Positions 6,714 to 13,492 are shown, counted from the first letter of the stretch. The stretch is DNA of 13,492 bases from JBJTIF01 sp046094825 (GCA_046094825.1 JBJTIF010000068.1:1-13492), one strand, 5' to 3'. Program-made: numbers and translations. The notes: generated by a model from the sequence alone, not told the origin.

Positions 6714-8155
6714 CAGCCGAGCGCGTGGAACGTCGGCGCGAGCGCCGGGTAGAGCGCGCGGTAGCGCGCGTGCGCCTCGCGGTAGACGGTGACCGAGGGC
6801 GACGGAGCGACGGGGTCGCCGACCGAGACGAACGCCCCGCAGGCCGCCTCGACCGAGGCGAACCAGCCCGCGCCGACCGCGGCGAGGATCGCCGCCCCCT
6901 GCGCGGCACCCTCCGCCGTGGAGGTCGTCCGCACGTCCGCCTCGAGCACATCGGCGAGCACCTGTCGCCAGAGCGGGCTCCGGCTCCCTCCGCCCGTGAC
7001 CCGCACCTCCGCGGCACGGACGCCGACCTCGCCCATGAGGTCGAGGCCGTCGCGGAGCCCGAACGCGACGCCCTCGAGGACCGAGCGCACGAGGTGCCCG
7101 CGACCGTGGCCGACGGTGAGGCCGACGAACGCGCCGCGGGCGAGCGGGTCGGGGTGCGGCGTCCGCTCGCCGGTGAGGTAGGGGAGGAACAGCAGCCCCT
7201 CCGACCCCGGCGCGACGCCCTGCGCCTCGGCGACGAGCGCGTCGAAGGACTCGCCGGGCGCGACGGCGTCGCGGAACCACCGGAGGCTGCCCGCGGCCGA
7301 GAGCATGACGCCCATCACGTGCCACCGGTCGGGCACCGCGTGGCAGAACGCGTGGACGCGACCGCGCGGTTCGACGAGCGGACGGTCCGTCGTCGCGAAC
7401 ACGACGCCGGAGGTGCCGAGCGACACCGACACGACGCCGGGCGACACCGAGCCGAGTCCGACGGCCGCCGCGGCCTGATCGCCTCCCCCCGCGACGATCG
7501 GCGTCCCCGCACGCAGCCCCGTCGCCGACGCGCCCGCCGCCGAGACGACGCCGGTGACCTCCGATCCCTCGAAGGTCCGCGGCAACCACGCCGGATCGAT
7601 GCCGAGCGCCCCGAGCACCTCGGGTGACCAGTCGCGCCGCGCGAGGTCGAACAGGAGCGTCCCGGCGCCGTCCGCACGGTCCACCGCGAGGTCGCCGGAG
7701 AGCCGCAGCCGCACGTAGTCCTTCGGGAGCAGGACGTGGGCGATCCGCGCGAACACCTCGGGCTCCTCGTCGCGCACCCACAGGAGCTTCGGCGCGGTGA
7801 ACCCGGTGAGCGCGTCGTTGCCCGTGACCGCGATGAGCCGCTCGGCGCCGACCGCCGCGCGGATCGCGTCGCACTGCGCGCCGGTGCGCTGGTCGTTCCA
7901 CAGGATCGCGGGACGGAGCACCGCGCCGTCCGCGTCGAGGAGCACGAGGCCGTGCATCTGCCCGGTGAGGCCGACGGCGTCGATCGCCCCGGAGGCCGCG
8001 CGCCACCAGAGCTCGGGATCCTGCTCGCTCCACCGCGGTCGCGGCGTCGCGTACGGGTACTCCTCCGACGCGAGGCCGACGACGGCGCCCCCGCGGTCGA
8101 GGACGATCGCCTTCGTCGCCGTCGTCGAGACGTCGAGGCCGAGGACGTGGCTCAC
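6713..8155 (-). CDS. xylB: Xylulokinase
   Basis: A 480-residue FGGY-family kinase that phosphorylates D-xylulose to D-xylulose 5-phosphate, the entry to the pentose phosphate pathway. The N-terminal phosphate-binding motif is GLDVSTTATKA (6-16) with Asp8. TGQMHGLVLLD (64-74) and ILWNDQR (84-90) match the xylulose-binding region. The catalytic base is Asp226 in AGGGDQAAAAVGLG. SLGTSGVVFA and GGGSRSPLWRQVLADVLEA form the ATP-binding part of the second domain, and PYLTGERTPHPDP is the usual xylulokinase loop. Overall similarity to E. coli XylB is high, but the stretch between WW (50-51) and GQMHG (65-69) is about 12 residues shorter than I recall in the E. coli enzyme. The GTG start at 8155 forms a GTGA overlap with the stop of the DUF4380-like gene; no Shine-Dalgarno site is visible, so translation is probably coupled. 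It is the last gene of the xyl operon. Confidence 0.95.
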   Translation of the reverse strand: MSHVLGLDVSTTATKAIVLDRGGAVVGLASEEYPYATPRPRWSEQDPELWWRAASGAIDAVGLTGQMHGLVLLDADGAVLRPAILWNDQRTGAQCDAIRAAVGAERLIAVTGNDALTGFTAPKLLWVRDEEPEVFARIAHVLLPKDYVRLRLSGDLAVDRADGAGTLLFDLARRDWSPEVLGALGIDPAWLPRTFEGSEVTGVVSAAGASATGLRAGTPIVAGGGDQAAAAVGLGSVSPGVVSVSLGTSGVVFATTDRPLVEPRGRVHAFCHAVPDRWHVMGVMLSAAGSLRWFRDAVAPGESFDALVAEAQGVAPGSEGLLFLPYLTGERTPHPDPLARGAFVGLTVGHGRGHLVRSVLEGVAFGLRDGLDLMGEVGVRAAEVRVTGGGSRSPLWRQVLADVLEADVRTTSTAEGAAQGAAILAAVGAGWFASVEAACGAFVSVGDPVAPSPSVTVYREAHARYRALYPALAPTFHALG

Positions 8156-8973
8156 GCGACCGCCCGAAGCGTCCACGTCTCGACGTGCTCGACCGACTCG
8201 CCGGGCGCGAGCCGCGCGAGCGCGCCGAGCGTCTCGAGTTCGAGGAAGCGTTCGCACGTGAACACCTGCGCGGCCGCGCCGCGGTCGGGCACCACGCCCC
8301 CGGGCACCGCCGCGGCGATCCGGAGCTCCTCGCCGTCGATCCGGTACGCGAGCCATCCCGCACCCGGCGCCGCGCCGACCTTCGTCGCGGGACCGGACTC
8401 CCCGGAGACCTCCACGCCGCCGTCCGCGAAGCGGTAGCGCTCGTCGGCGAGGTCGGTGTACGGCCAGAGCACGAGCGCGCGGTCCGCCCGCGGCGGCTCG
8501 CCGACCGGGGGCAGCGGCAGGAAGGCCCTTCCCCCGAGCCGCACCTGCGTGATCGCCCACGGCGCGACCTCGACGGACGCGCTGCCGGCGTTGCGGATCG
8601 CATGCCGCAGGCGCCATCCCTCCGCGACCGGCGTCACCGCGATCGACCGGACGAGCCCCGTCACCGGGCCCACGGCCCCCACGACGCGCACGCCGCCCTC
8701 GACCTCCTCGACCGCGCACGGGGCGTCATCGGGTTCGTACGTCGACGCGGGCACCTCCGGCGCCGCCCACAGCCGGTGCCCGCCGAGGAAGCGGAACGGC
8801 GGGAGCCCGGGATGCTCGATCGCATCGTCGGGGAGCACCGCGAGGAGGTTCGCGCCGGCGCCCGAGAACGCGAGGATCCGGGGACCGACGTCGGTCGTCA
8901 TCGCGAGCGTCTGCCCGTGCGCGACGAGGCGCACGGCCTCGTGCCCCTCGACGGTGAGCCGCTCGACGCTCAC
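8152..8973 (-). CDS. DUF4380-like, galactose-mutarotase-fold protein in the xyl operon
   Basis: A 273-residue soluble protein with no signal peptide or membrane segment. Conserved blocks are DVGPRILAFSG (28-38), LGGHRLWAAPE (63-73) and YEPDD (79-83). I recognise these as the DUF4380 pattern, a family related to the aldose 1-epimerase / galactose mutarotase superfamily. The rest reads as alternating beta strands, consistent with a beta-sandwich. It overlaps the stop of xylA by 4 bp (GTGA) and its own stop overlaps the xylB start by 4 bp, so it is fixed between the isomerase and the kinase. Inference: it may interconvert xylose anomers before isomerisation, or bind the sugar. His66 and Glu73 are candidate functional residues, but no mutarotase catalytic pair can be assigned with certainty. 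The GTG start at 8973 was chosen for the overlap and because the frame upstream is shadow of xylA. Confidence 0.75.
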   Translation of the reverse strand: MSVERLTVEGHEAVRLVAHGQTLAMTTDVGPRILAFSGAGANLLAVLPDDAIEHPGLPPFRFLGGHRLWAAPEVPASTYEPDDAPCAVEEVEGGVRVVGAVGPVTGLVRSIAVTPVAEGWRLRHAIRNAGSASVEVAPWAITQVRLGGRAFLPLPPVGEPPRADRALVLWPYTDLADERYRFADGGVEVSGESGPATKVGAAPGAGWLAYRIDGEELRIAAAVPGGVVPDRGAAAQVFTCERFLELETLGALARLAPGESVEHVETWTLRAVA

Positions 8974-10133
8974 CGGACGCCGAGCAGGAGCTCCACGGTC
9001 AGCTGGTCGAGCCGCTCGTACGGCTGGCCGCGCGAGGCGATCATCCGACGATCGAACGTCGCCTCCTTGAGCGCCGCCGCACCCTGCGGCGTGAACGGCC
9101 GCAGGTGCGCGCTCGCCGCGGCGTCGTCCGCGGTGATCTCCGCGACGAGCGCACGGATCTCCGGGTCGGCGTTCCAGCGTTCGGCCTTCTCCTTGAGGAT
9201 CAGGTACGTCCGCATGCAGCCGCGCGCGAAGGCCTGCACGTCCCCGTGGTCCGACGTTCGGTACGCGTGCGCGTCGAAGTGGCGACTGCCCGCGTAGCCG
9301 ACGTCCTCGAGGAACTTCACGAGGAAGAACGCGGCCTTCGGGTTCGCCGCACCGAACCGGAGGTCCTGGTCGTAGCGCCCGGGGATCTGGTCGTTCAGGT
9401 CGATGTGGAAGAGCTTCCCCATCGCCCACGCCTGCGCGACGTGGTGCGTGAAGTTCAGCCCCGCCATGTGCTCGTGGGCGACCTCGGGGTTCACGCCGAC
9501 CATCTCCGAGTGCTCGAGGGTCTCGATGAACGCGAGCATCGCGCCGACGGTCGGCAGGTAGATGTCGCCGCGCGGCTCGTTCGGCTTCGGCTCGAGCGCG
9601 AAGCGCAGGTCGTAGCCCTGGCTCTTCACGTACGCGCAGAGGTAGTCCATCGCGTCGCGGTACCAACCGAGCGCGGCGAGCGGGTCCTTCGACGAGTCCG
9701 TCTCGACGCCCTCCCGGCCGCCCCAGAACACGTACGTCGTCGCGCCGAGCTCGACCCCGAGATCGATCGCGCGCATCGTCTTCTGGATCGCGAACGCGCG
9801 GACGCGGGGGTCGTTCGCGGTGAAGGCCCCGTCGCGGAAGACGGGGTCGCGGAAGAGGTTCGTCGTCGCCATCGGGACGACGAGGCCGTGCGCGTCGAGC
9901 GCGGCCTTGAAGTCCGCGACGATCCGGTCGCGCTCGGCCGCGGTCGCATCGATCGGGACGAGGTCGTTGTCGTGGAGGTTCACGCCCCACGCACCGACCT
10001 CGCCGAGGATCCGGACGAGCTCGACGGGCGTCTTCACCTCGCGGACGGCCTCTCCGAACGGGTCGATGCCGGGGTTGCCCACCGTCCACAGGCCGAACGT
10101 GAACCGGTGTTCGGGTCGCGGGTCGTACGCCAT
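8970..10133 (-). CDS. xylA: Xylose isomerase, Streptomyces/Actinoplanes type (class I)
   Basis: A 387-residue cytoplasmic TIM-barrel enzyme that converts D-xylose to D-xylulose (and glucose to fructose in related enzymes). Length and numbering match the Streptomyces enzymes residue for residue: His54 and Asp57 in LHDND, Thr90 and Phe94 in TTNLF, Trp137 in FWGGREG, Glu181 and Lys183 in LEPKPNEPRGD, Glu217 and His220 in NPEVAHEHMAGLNF, Asp245 in FHIDLND, Asp255 and Asp257 in YDQDLRFG, and Asp287 in HFD. Both metal sites and the catalytic set are therefore intact. This is the short class I type, not the longer E. coli class II form. The ATG at 10133 has an excellent ribosome binding site and lies 23 bp after the xylH stop. 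It is followed directly by the mutarotase-like gene with a 4-bp overlap. Confidence 0.97.
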   Translation of the reverse strand: MAYDPRPEHRFTFGLWTVGNPGIDPFGEAVREVKTPVELVRILGEVGAWGVNLHDNDLVPIDATAAERDRIVADFKAALDAHGLVVPMATTNLFRDPVFRDGAFTANDPRVRAFAIQKTMRAIDLGVELGATTYVFWGGREGVETDSSKDPLAALGWYRDAMDYLCAYVKSQGYDLRFALEPKPNEPRGDIYLPTVGAMLAFIETLEHSEMVGVNPEVAHEHMAGLNFTHHVAQAWAMGKLFHIDLNDQIPGRYDQDLRFGAANPKAAFFLVKFLEDVGYAGSRHFDAHAYRTSDHGDVQAFARGCMRTYLILKEKAERWNADPEIRALVAEITADDAAASAHLRPFTPQGAAALKEATFDRRMIASRGQPYERLDQLTVELLLGVR

Positions 10134-10137
10134 CGTG

Positions 10138-10146
10138 CCTCCCTCC
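10138..10146 (-). promoter_or_regulatory. Strong ribosome binding site of xylA
   Basis: On the minus strand GGAGGGAGG lies 4 bases before the xylA ATG, within the 23-bp gap after xylH. It is the strongest Shine-Dalgarno site in the operon. The following two genes lack one, which suggests that xylA sets the translation level of the enzyme block. Confidence 0.7.
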
Positions 10147-10156
10147 GGTCGGGGGC

Positions 10157-11392
10157 CTATACGACGCCGCGCGCGGACCGCCGACGCTTCGAGAGCGCGT
10201 CGACGAGGACCGCCGCGAGGAGCACGAGGCCGGTGATGACGAACTTCGTCCCGGACGCGAGTCCGAGGAGGTTCATGCCGTTCTCGATCGAGGCGATCAC
10301 GATCGCCCCGAGGAGCGCCGCGATGACGCGGCCCTTGCCGCCGAACAGGCTCGTCCCACCGATCACCGCGGCCGCGATCGCGTTCAGGAGGAGGTTGCCG
10401 CCCCCGGTGTTCGTCGCGACCGAGCGCAGCCGCGAGGCGAGGATGATGCCACCGACCCCCGCCATGAAGCTCGAGATCATGAAGACGGCGATCCGCACGC
10501 GGTCGACGTTGATGCCCGCCCGGCGCGCGGCCTCGGCGTTGCCGCCGACCGCGTACACGTGCCGACCGAAGCGCGTGCGCGACGCGACGAACGACCAGAT
10601 GACGAGGAACACGAGGAGGATGAGCGTCACGGTCGGGACACCCCGGTCGCGGTTCGCGTAGCCGACGGCGGCGAGCGTCGCGATCGCGACGCCGAGCACC
10701 TGGAGCGCGATGAGCGAGACCGGCTTCGCCTCGAGGCCGCCCTCGCGGCGGATCTGCGCGAAGCGGAACTGCGCCGCGCCGAAGCCGACGGCGACGAGGA
10801 GGCCGACGATCCAGCCCGCCATCGGCGTGAGGAACTGGTTCGCGATGCCGACGACCGTCGTGTCCTGGATCCGGATCGTGCCGGCGGTCGAGAACTGCGT
10901 CGTGAGGACGAGGACGACACCCGACCACGTGAGGAGCCCCGCGAGCGTCACGACGAACGACGGCACGCCGGCCTTCGTGATGACGATCGCGTGGAGGAAC
11001 CCGATCGTCGTCGTGATCGCGAGCGCGGCGAGGATCGAGGCCCACCAGGGCCAGCCAGGGTCCCCGGGACGCAGCAGGAGCGTCATGACGACGGCGCCGA
11101 CCGCGCTCACGAACGCCGCGGAGAGGTCGATCTCGCCGATGAGGAGGACGAAGACGATGCCGATCGCGATCGTCGCGACGGCGGCGAGCTGCAGGAGGAG
11201 GTTCGTGAAGTTCCGCTCGAGGAAGAACCGGCTGTCGAGGATGCCGAAGACGACGACGATCGCGAGGATGCCGATGACGATCGGCAGCGACCCGAGGTCG
11301 CCCGAGCGGACGCGCGTCCACCAGGCGGTGAGGTACTCGCGCAGGCCCTGCTCGCCGCGGGCCGCCGCCCGGTCCGGCGTCGTCGCGCTCAC
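10157..11392 (-). CDS. xylH: Xylose ABC transporter permease
   Basis: A 411-residue membrane protein, the permease of a monosaccharide ABC importer (BPD_transp_2 / CUT2 family). After a polar N-terminus (about 35 residues) come about ten hydrophobic segments. Conserved parts are LIGEIDLSAAF (84-94), the cytoplasmic coupling loop GGNAEAARRAGIN (near 283-295), and GGTSLFGGKG (near 345-354). The length and the broken hydrophobic centre fit XylH, which is longer than RbsC. It should work as a homodimer with XylG and receive sugar from XylF. The GTG start at 11392 forms a GTGA overlap with the xylG stop; a GGAG lies about 14 bases upstream. The frame runs on to 11689 but that part is the shadow of xylG. 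Adjacent xylA, xylB and a XylF-like binding protein make xylose the likely substrate. Confidence 0.93.
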   Translation of the reverse strand: MSATTPDRAAARGEQGLREYLTAWWTRVRSGDLGSLPIVIGILAIVVVFGILDSRFFLERNFTNLLLQLAAVATIAIGIVFVLLIGEIDLSAAFVSAVGAVVMTLLLRPGDPGWPWWASILAALAITTTIGFLHAIVITKAGVPSFVVTLAGLLTWSGVVLVLTTQFSTAGTIRIQDTTVVGIANQFLTPMAGWIVGLLVAVGFGAAQFRFAQIRREGGLEAKPVSLIALQVLGVAIATLAAVGYANRDRGVPTVTLILLVFLVIWSFVASRTRFGRHVYAVGGNAEAARRAGINVDRVRIAVFMISSFMAGVGGIILASRLRSVATNTGGGNLLLNAIAAAVIGGTSLFGGKGRVIAALLGAIVIASIENGMNLLGLASGTKFVITGLVLLAAVLVDALSKRRRSARGVV

Positions 11393-12171
11393 GCCGAGGC
11401 TCCGGGCTCCGGCGCCATGCCGGGCACGCGTTCGATCGATCCCGCGGTGATCGCGCGGACGACGTCCTCCTCGGTCACGTCCTTGCGGGCGAAGAGCGCG
11501 GAACGCTTGCCGAGGCGCAGGACCGTGATGCGGTCCGAGACCTCGAAGATGTCGTGGAGGTTGTGGGAGATGATCACGACGCCGAGGTCCTTCTCGGCGA
11601 GGCGGCGCACGAGGTCGAGGACCTGGCGCGTCTGCGCGACGCCGAGCGCGGCGGTCGGTTCGTCGAGGATCACGACCTTCGAGTTCCACATCACGGACTT
11701 CGCGACCGCGACGGCCTGTCGCTGGCCGCCGGAGAGCCCGGACACCGCCTGGCGGACCGACTTCAGCGTCGTGACCGAGAGGCCGTCGAGGGTCGTGCGC
11801 GCGTCCTTCTCCATGCTCGGTTCGTCGAGGAGGAGGTGGTTCCGGAGGCGCTCGCGTCCGAGGAACATGTTCGCGACGACGTCGAGGTTATCGGCGAGCG
11901 CGAGGTCCTGGTAGACGAACTCGATGCCGAGGGCGGACGCGTCCTTCGGCTCGTGGATGCGGACGGGCTTGCCCTCGAAGAGGACCTCGCCCTCGTCGAA
12001 CGGGTGGATGCCGGCGATCCCCTTGATGAGCGTCGTCTTGCCGGCGCCGTTGTCACCGACGAGGGCCATGACCTCGCCGCGCCGGACCTCGAAGTCGACG
12101 TCCTGGAGGGCGTGGACCGCGCCGAAGGACTTCGAGACACCACGGCACTCGAGGATCGGTGCGTCCGTCAC
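11389..12171 (-). CDS. xylG: Xylose ABC transporter ATP-binding protein, single-domain form
   Basis: A 260-residue ABC ATPase. Walker A is GDNGAGKTT (39-47), the Q-loop Gln is at 88 (VYQDLAL), the signature is LSGGQ (146-150), Walker B is VVILDEP (166-172) with Glu171, and the switch His is 203 (ISHN). All ATPase motifs are intact. It energises sugar import through XylH. E. coli XylG, RbsA and MglA are about 500 residues with two fused ATPase domains. This protein has only one, followed by a short tail of about 30 residues, so it should act as a homodimer, as proposed for FrcA-type transporters. The GTG start at 12171 follows GGAGGG closely (about 3 bases). Its stop overlaps the xylH start (GTGA). 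A strong hairpin separates it from xylF. Confidence 0.93.
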   Translation of the reverse strand: MTDAPILECRGVSKSFGAVHALQDVDFEVRRGEVMALVGDNGAGKTTLIKGIAGIHPFDEGEVLFEGKPVRIHEPKDASALGIEFVYQDLALADNLDVVANMFLGRERLRNHLLLDEPSMEKDARTTLDGLSVTTLKSVRQAVSGLSGGQRQAVAVAKSVMWNSKVVILDEPTAALGVAQTRQVLDLVRRLAEKDLGVVIISHNLHDIFEVSDRITVLRLGKRSALFARKDVTEEDVVRAITAGSIERVPGMAPEPGASA

Positions 12172-12204
12172 AAGCCCTCCGCGCGGTCGTCCGGTGGGAA
12201 GGAA

Positions 12205-12233
12205 CCGGGGCGCGGGCTGTGCCCGCGCCCCGG
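12205..12233 (-). terminator. Strong hairpin between xylF and xylG (attenuator or mRNA-stabilising stem)
   Basis: A perfect 13-bp inverted repeat (12205-12217 with 12221-12233) around a 3-base loop, almost all G and C. It lies in the 82-bp gap between the xylF stop (12254) and the xylG start (12171). On the transcribed strand it is followed by TTCCTT, only a weak T-rich tract, so partial rather than full termination is likely. In binding-protein transporters such stems often protect the upstream message and reduce downstream expression. That role is inferred here. Confidence 0.6.
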
Positions 12234-12253
12234 AACCCTACTCCCTGTGCTGC

Positions 12254-13420
12254 TTAGGCGTTGTCCTGGCAGAACTGCGTCGCCGCGACGTCGCCGGTGC
12301 AGATCTCCTCGATCGTGCGGAACCCGTCCGCGATGACCGTCTCGAGGATGTTGTCCGCCGTCACGCCGATCGGCACGAGGGCGATGTACGGGACCGAACC
12401 AGCGGCACCCGCCTCGGTCGGCTTCCCGTCGGCGGCACCGATGCCGATGACGGTGAAGTCGTACGTCGACGTGGCGTCCGTGGCCTCGAGACCGTCGCGG
12501 AGCGCGAGCGCCACCGCAGCGGCGACAGCCGCCTCGGCCGCGATCGGCTTGTAGACGGTCATCGTCTGGCGGCCGAGGAGGATGTTCTGGATCCCCGCAG
12601 CCGTCGCGTCCTGGCCGCTGATCGGGGCGCCGGTGATGCCGGCGGCCTCGAGCGCGTTCGCAGCCGAGTTCGCGAGCCCGTCGTTCGCCGCGAAGACGGC
12701 GTCGACCGAGTTGTCGGCGTCCACGATCATCTGCTCCATGATCGTCTGCGCCTCGGCGTTGTCCCAGCCCGGGGTGAACTGGTCACCGACGAGCTCCCAG
12801 TCGCCGGCGGCGACGCGAGCGTCGACCGTGGCCTGGTAGCCGGACTTGAAGAGGAACGCGTTGTTGTCCTCCTCACCACCGTTCAGCATCACGACGCGCG
12901 GCTTGTCGAGCCCGAGGGCGTCGATCGCCGGCTCGAGGATCGTCGCCATCGTCGCGCCGACCTGGACGTTGTCGAACGAGACGTACGCGGCGCCGCCGGA
13001 ACCACCGGTGTTGAACCGGTCGTACTCGACGACTTCCACGCCCGCTTCCTTCGCCTGGTCGATGATCGTCGCGCCCGAACCCGTGTCGAGGCTCGTGAGC
13101 ACGATGACGCTCGCGCCATCGGCGATGGCCTGCTCCGCCTGGCTCTGCTGCGTCGCAGCGTCACCCTCGGCGTTCACGATCGTGAAGTCGGTCCCCTCGA
13201 CGAGGCCCGCCTCCTCGAACGCCGCCTTGAAGTAGCGACGGTCGTCCTTCTCCCAGCGGTCCGAAGAAGCGGAGTCGGGGAGGAGGACCCAGATGCTGCC
13301 CTTCTCCTCGGTGCCGCCGCCCGACCCGCCGTCTCCACCGGTCTCCCCGCTGGAGCACGCCCCGGCGATGAGGCCGAAGATGGCCACCGCCGCCAGGAAC
13401 TTGCGGAACGAACCCTTCAT
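12254..13420 (-). CDS. xylF: Xylose ABC transporter substrate-binding lipoprotein
   Basis: A 388-residue sugar-binding protein of the Peripla_BP_4 / type I periplasmic-binding fold. The N-terminus has KxxxRK, a hydrophobic stretch and LIAGAC, a lipobox-like site with Cys22, followed by a Gly/Ser/Glu linker (23-40). The protein should be tethered outside the membrane. It resembles E. coli XylF in several blocks: VVEYDRFN, AYVSFDNVQVGA, VVMLNGGEEDNNAFLF, GDQFTPGWDNAEAQTIME, VFAANDGLANSA, ISGQDATAAGIQNILLG and QTMTVYKPI. The Asn-Asp and Gly-Gln-Asp motifs are known sugar-contacting parts of the family. The ATG at 13420 is preceded by AAGGGGGA about 4 bases away. It is the first gene of the xyl operon within this window; whether a regulator lies further upstream cannot be seen. 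Confidence 0.95.
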   Translation of the reverse strand: MKGSFRKFLAAVAIFGLIAGACSSGETGGDGGSGGGTEEKGSIWVLLPDSASSDRWEKDDRRYFKAAFEEAGLVEGTDFTIVNAEGDAATQQSQAEQAIADGASVIVLTSLDTGSGATIIDQAKEAGVEVVEYDRFNTGGSGGAAYVSFDNVQVGATMATILEPAIDALGLDKPRVVMLNGGEEDNNAFLFKSGYQATVDARVAAGDWELVGDQFTPGWDNAEAQTIMEQMIVDADNSVDAVFAANDGLANSAANALEAAGITGAPISGQDATAAGIQNILLGRQTMTVYKPIAAEAAVAAAVALALRDGLEATDATSTYDFTVIGIGAADGKPTEAGAAGSVPYIALVPIGVTADNILETVIADGFRTIEEICTGDVAATQFCQDNA

Positions 13421-13448
13421 GCATTCCCCCTTGCTGAACTACCCGACC

Positions 13449-13462
13449 CCGGACGGGTCCGG
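13449..13462. repeat. Inverted repeat upstream of xylF
   Basis: CCGGAC-GG-GTCCGG is a perfect 6-bp inverted repeat with a 2-base centre, about 30 bp before the xylF ATG. It could be part of an operator for a xylose-responsive repressor or a small stem in the leader. The promoter itself is not clear: a minus-strand TAGCCT (13473-13478) fits TANNNT, but any -35 would lie at or beyond the window edge. Confidence 0.3.
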
Positions 13463-13492
13463 CGTAGTCCGTAGGCTAGGCAAGGTTCGCCG

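Noticed and set aside
1438..7017. A minus-strand frame open for 5.6 kb, which could be read as one 1859-residue protein.
   Set aside because: Only the last 598 residues read as a real protein. The remainder is Arg/Pro-rich sequence opposite or out of frame with well-recognised genes, as expected in GC-rich DNA with few chance stops.
11393..11689. N-terminal extension of the permease frame up to 11689.
   Set aside because: It runs through xylG in another frame with Arg/Pro-rich composition. The GTG at 11392 overlapping the xylG stop gives a normal XylH.
12172..12253. The hairpin between xylF and xylG as proof that two separate operons exist.
   Set aside because: There is no proper T-tract after the stem, the gap is only 82 bp, no promoter for xylG is evident, and the genes form one transporter. 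Partial read-through is the better reading.

Overview
This is a 13.5-kb stretch of GC-rich bacterial DNA (roughly 70% G+C by eye). Genes are tightly packed, start codons are often GTG, and neighbouring genes repeatedly overlap by 4 bp (GTGA or ATGA). Three proteins look like lipoproteins anchored to a membrane, including the sugar-binding protein of an ABC importer. That arrangement is usual in single-membrane, high-GC bacteria such as Actinomycetota or the high-GC Chloroflexota (Limnocylindria-type). The phylum cannot be settled from this window. I see no RNA genes, insertion sequences, phage genes or CRISPR array, and no stretch over 300 bases without a gene.

Left part (1-1428, plus strand): the end of a small DoxX-like membrane protein that is cut by the window edge, then a Gfo/Idh/MocA oxidoreductase of the IolW/YdgJ (scyllo-inositol dehydrogenase-like) type.

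Second part (1438-4919, minus strand): a two-gene unit. It encodes an FG-GAP/VCBS-repeat lipoprotein with a C-terminal ASPIC/UnbV domain (CRTAC1-like), which overlaps by 4 bp a vanadium-dependent haloperoxidase / PAP2-superfamily lipoprotein with all recognisable vanadate-binding residues.

Third part (4997-6693, plus strand): a short-chain dehydrogenase that overlaps by 4 bp a second Gfo/Idh/MocA enzyme, which resembles NADP-dependent D-xylose 1-dehydrogenase.

Right part (6713-13420, minus strand): a complete D-xylose uptake and isomerase-pathway operon in the order xylF (binding protein), xylG (ATPase), xylH (permease), xylA (xylose isomerase), a DUF4380-like galactose-mutarotase-fold protein, xylB (xylulokinase). 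Xylose would be bound outside by XylF and imported by XylGH. The mutarotase-like protein may then interconvert its anomers, XylA isomerises it to D-xylulose, and XylB phosphorylates that to xylulose 5-phosphate for the pentose phosphate pathway. The ATPase is a single-domain form rather than the tandem form of E. coli XylG. A strong GC hairpin sits between xylF and xylG. The putative xylose dehydrogenase points towards this operon and ends 19 bp from xylB, so the locus may have both oxidative and isomerase handling of xylose.

The best candidates for something undescribed are the DUF4380-like protein embedded between xylA and xylB, and the overlapping CRTAC1/haloperoxidase lipoprotein pair. 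The rest of the xylose operon is recognisable biology.
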